From CAYSBE01 sp046309355 (GTDB lineage: Bacteria > Bacteroidota > Bacteroidia > UKL13-3), in the NCBI GenBank assembly GCA_046309355.1, contig JBKCPL010000048.1, forward strand, positions 1-44,327: a stretch of DNA of 44,327 nucleotides. Direction: 5' to 3'. Made by a program: the position numbers and the translations under genes. Positions 42,828 through 44,327 of the stretch are shown one piece after another. The stretch's first letter is position 1. The number at the start of each line of letters is the position of its first letter. The notes below the pieces were generated by a model. That model searched no databases, was not told the origin of the DNA, and saw only the letters and a program-made list of their open reading frames with translations.

Positions 42828-44012
42828 CTAGTGTTTTACTGCTATCCACGCCATTAATCCGGCTCCAATGCACAACGCGTCTTCATCGATATCAAATGTT
42901 GGTGTGTGTACAGATGATGTAATTCCTTTCGCTTCGTTGCGCGTACCCAGTCGGTAAAAGCAGGCGGGCATTTCTTGTGAATAATAGGCAAAGTCTTCGG
43001 CAGCCATCCACATATCCAGATCCACTACCTTATCCTTTCCAAGATATTCAATGGCTGCCTCTTTGGCATGTGCTGTAAGCTGTACATCATTTTTTAAAAA
43101 CGGATAACCCTTGCGTATTTCGAACTCACAACGTGCCCCCATGCCTTCAGCAATGGATGTCGCAGTGTTCATCAGTGCTTGATGCGCCTGAGTTCTCCAC
43201 TCTTCATTCAACGTGCGAAATGTACCTTCCATGTAAACCTCATTGGGAATTACATTGGTGGCTCCTTCGGCTATTACTTTACCAAATGAAAGCACCGAAG
43301 GAATGATAGGATTGGCTTTTCGACTGACAATTTGTTGCAAGGCCACTATGATTTGAGCAGCGATAGAAACCGGATCAATATTTAAGTGTGGCATAGCACC
43401 ATGTCCGCCTTTACCTATAATTTTCACATACAACTCATCGGTGCTGGCCATATACAGCCCACTGCGAAAACCAACAGTACCTACAGGCAAAAGAGGCATT
43501 ACATGCTGACCGTAAATACATTGTGGCACAGGATTTTTAAGGGCGCCATCCGCTATCATCAGGCTGGCACCACCGGGCAGTTTCTCTTCACCGGGTTGAA
43601 AAAGTAACTTTATTGTTCCCTCCCACTCATGTTTTAAATCGTGTAAAATTTTGGCAGCACCCAGCAAGCATGAGGTGTGTACATCGTGTCCACAGGCGTG
43701 CATCACACCACTATTCACTGATTTATAGTCAACCTCATTAAGCTCTGTAATAGGCAAGGCATCCATATCTGCACGAAGCGCGATGATTCGGCTATCCGGA
43801 TTATTTCCTTTAATGATAGCCAGCACACCCGTGTTGGCTATAGGTTCTATTTGTGTAATGCCGGCTTTTTTCAACTGTTCAATAACATACGCTTGTGTGT
43901 TCACTTCCTGAAACGACAATTCGGGATGTGCATGTATGTGCCTGCGCCATTGTTGAATAAGATGTGCATCGGCTTTAGCAGCTTGCTGTATGCGTTGCAT
44001 TAAATCAGACAT
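42828..44012 (-). CDS. M20-family amidohydrolase (aminoacylase-like)
   Basis: This 394-aa metal-dependent hydrolase of the M20D group removes acyl groups from amino acids. The metal ligands are visible: Cys107, His109 in ACGHDVH, Glu142-Glu143 in PGEEKLPGG, His169 in YGQHV, and His in SSVHTPTFDID. The lid domain (about 185-300) contains GKGGHGAMPH and IPNEVYMEGTFRTLN. The family includes hippuricase and indole-acetyl-amino-acid hydrolases; the substrate here is unknown. A TAGATTTG -10 box ends 4 nt before the ATG at 44012, so translation may be leaderless or start at the ATG at 44000. Confidence 0.93.
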   Translation of the reverse strand: MSDLMQRIQQAAKADAHLIQQWRRHIHAHPELSFQEVNTQAYVIEQLKKAGITQIEPIANTGVLAIIKGNNPDSRIIALRADMDALPITELNEVDYKSVNSGVMHACGHDVHTSCLLGAAKILHDLKHEWEGTIKLLFQPGEEKLPGGASLMIADGALKNPVPQCIYGQHVMPLLPVGTVGFRSGLYMASTDELYVKIIGKGGHGAMPHLNIDPVSIAAQIIVALQQIVSRKANPIIPSVLSFGKVIAEGATNVIPNEVYMEGTFRTLNEEWRTQAHQALMNTATSIAEGMGARCEFEIRKGYPFLKNDVQLTAHAKEAAIEYLGKDKVVDLDMWMAAEDFAYYSQEMPACFYRLGTRNEAKGITSSVHTPTFDIDEDALCIGAGLMAWIAVKH

Positions 44013-44016
44013 GGCT

Positions 44017-44056
44017 CAAATCTACTATTATAAAGCCTTACATGAAAAAATAGTAG
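44017..44056 (-). promoter_or_regulatory. -10 box and inverted repeat upstream of the M20 gene
   Basis: TAGATTTG (44024-44017, minus) is a full TAnnTTTG match. CTACTATT (44022-44029) and AATAGTAG (44049-44056) are perfect 8-bp arms that overlap the box, a layout seen in repressor sites. Confidence 0.45.
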
Positions 44057-44116
44057 GAAATAATACCAGCGCAGGTAAAGGACTAATAAATATTGTTGAA
44101 AAAATTTTCGTTTACG

Positions 44117-44147
44117 TTTGATTAAGTAAAAAACACCGCTATTTTTG
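44117..44147 (+). promoter_or_regulatory. Promoter of tRNA-Lys
   Basis: TTTG at 44117-44120, exactly 19 nt, then TATTTTTG at 44140-44147: a perfect match. Initiation would fall near 44154, leaving a leader of about 90 nt before the tRNA. Confidence 0.85.
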
Positions 44148-44183
44148 CACCCTCTTTAAGAAACCACAGGCACAGCCAAAGTT

Positions 44184-44227
44184 TCTAATTCCGTAGCTTA
44201 TCCCGATAGCTATTGGGAGGTAGAGCA
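44184..44227 (+). pseudogene. Truncated tRNA-Lys copy interrupted by a palindrome
   Basis: 44184-44198 matches 44242-44256 at 14 of 15 bases (3 nt of flank, acceptor strand and half the D stem). Instead of the D-loop bases there is an 18-nt imperfect palindrome (44201-44218), then GGTAGAGCA (44219-44227), identical to 44262-44270. After that the likeness ends. Confidence 0.8.
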
Positions 44228-44244
44228 AAAACATAATCGGGTCT

Positions 44245-44317
44245 GATTCCGTAGCTCAGTTGGTAGAGCATTACACTTTTAATGTAGGGGTCCTGGGTTC
44301 GAGTCCCAGCGGAATCA
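44245..44317 (+). tRNA. tRNA-Lys, anticodon TTT
   Basis: The 73-nt cloverleaf has acceptor arms GATTCCG/CGGAATC, D arm GCTC/GAGC, anticodon loop CTTTTAA with TTT, and T arm CTGGG-TTCGAGT-CCCAG. The discriminator is A and no CCA is encoded. Confidence 0.97.
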
Positions 44318-44327
44318 CGAAGTGATT

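Overview
The window looks like ordinary chromosome from a member of the Bacteroidota, probably near the Chitinophagales/Sphingobacteriia. This rests on four things: gene content (an Lhr-type helicase/ATP-ligase/exonuclease operon, a Wzi/RemB-like outer-membrane protein, two-domain DUF1573, PepSY-like and SusD-free secreted proteins), promoters of the Bacteroidota form TTTG-N19-TAnnTTTG, near-absence of Shine-Dalgarno sequences, and tRNA genes without encoded CCA. No phage, transposon, plasmid or CRISPR locus is visible.

Layout. 1-240 is the tail of a LysR-like DNA-binding protein. 304-1450 (minus) is the ribosomal operon rpsF-rpsR-rplI with a perfect consensus promoter. 1541-2753 (minus) holds a cyclophilin lipoprotein and a small heat-shock protein. 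2875-7370 (minus) is a tight four-gene unit: redoxin-like protein, short-chain dehydrogenase, argS and a TPR lipoprotein. 7447-8981 (plus) is a YghO-like acyltransferase overlapping tsaE. 8984-9556 contains two tRNA-Arg genes (TCT, CCG) around a gene-free 313-nt stretch with several possible RNA stems. 9673-15276 (minus) is a DNA-repair operon (exonuclease, ATP-dependent ligase, HdeD-like membrane protein, DEXH helicase), with leuS upstream.

18399-21154 (plus) is folC, a small secreted protein, a GNAT acetyltransferase and rnhA. An orphan ABC ATPase, dinB, an MlaE-F-D lipid transporter, a PepSY-like protein, lon and ligA follow. 31180-35274 covers a Wzi/RemB-like barrel protein and two envelope glycosyltransferases. 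35335-38731 (minus) is an RluA pseudouridine synthase, an HtrA protease and a DUF1573 protein. 38797-40726 is an aminotransferase/omega-amidase pair. The window ends with an ABC-F ATPase, an M20 amidohydrolase and a tRNA-Lys gene.

Most genes are housekeeping: translation (ArgS, LeuRS, TsaE, S6, S18, L9, ABC-F, tRNAs), DNA repair (LigA, the Lhr/ligase/exonuclease set, DinB, RNase HI), protein quality control (Hsp20, Lon, HtrA, cyclophilin) and envelope maintenance. The most unusual signals are non-coding. Two tRNA genes, Arg-TCT and Lys-TTT, each have a partial copy of themselves in the segment between promoter and tRNA. The Lys copy is interrupted by a palindrome that could take part in alternative pairing. 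In addition, rpsR and rplI carry strong Shine-Dalgarno sequences in a genome that otherwise seems not to use them, and a DUF308 membrane protein is translationally coupled into the Lhr/ligase operon.
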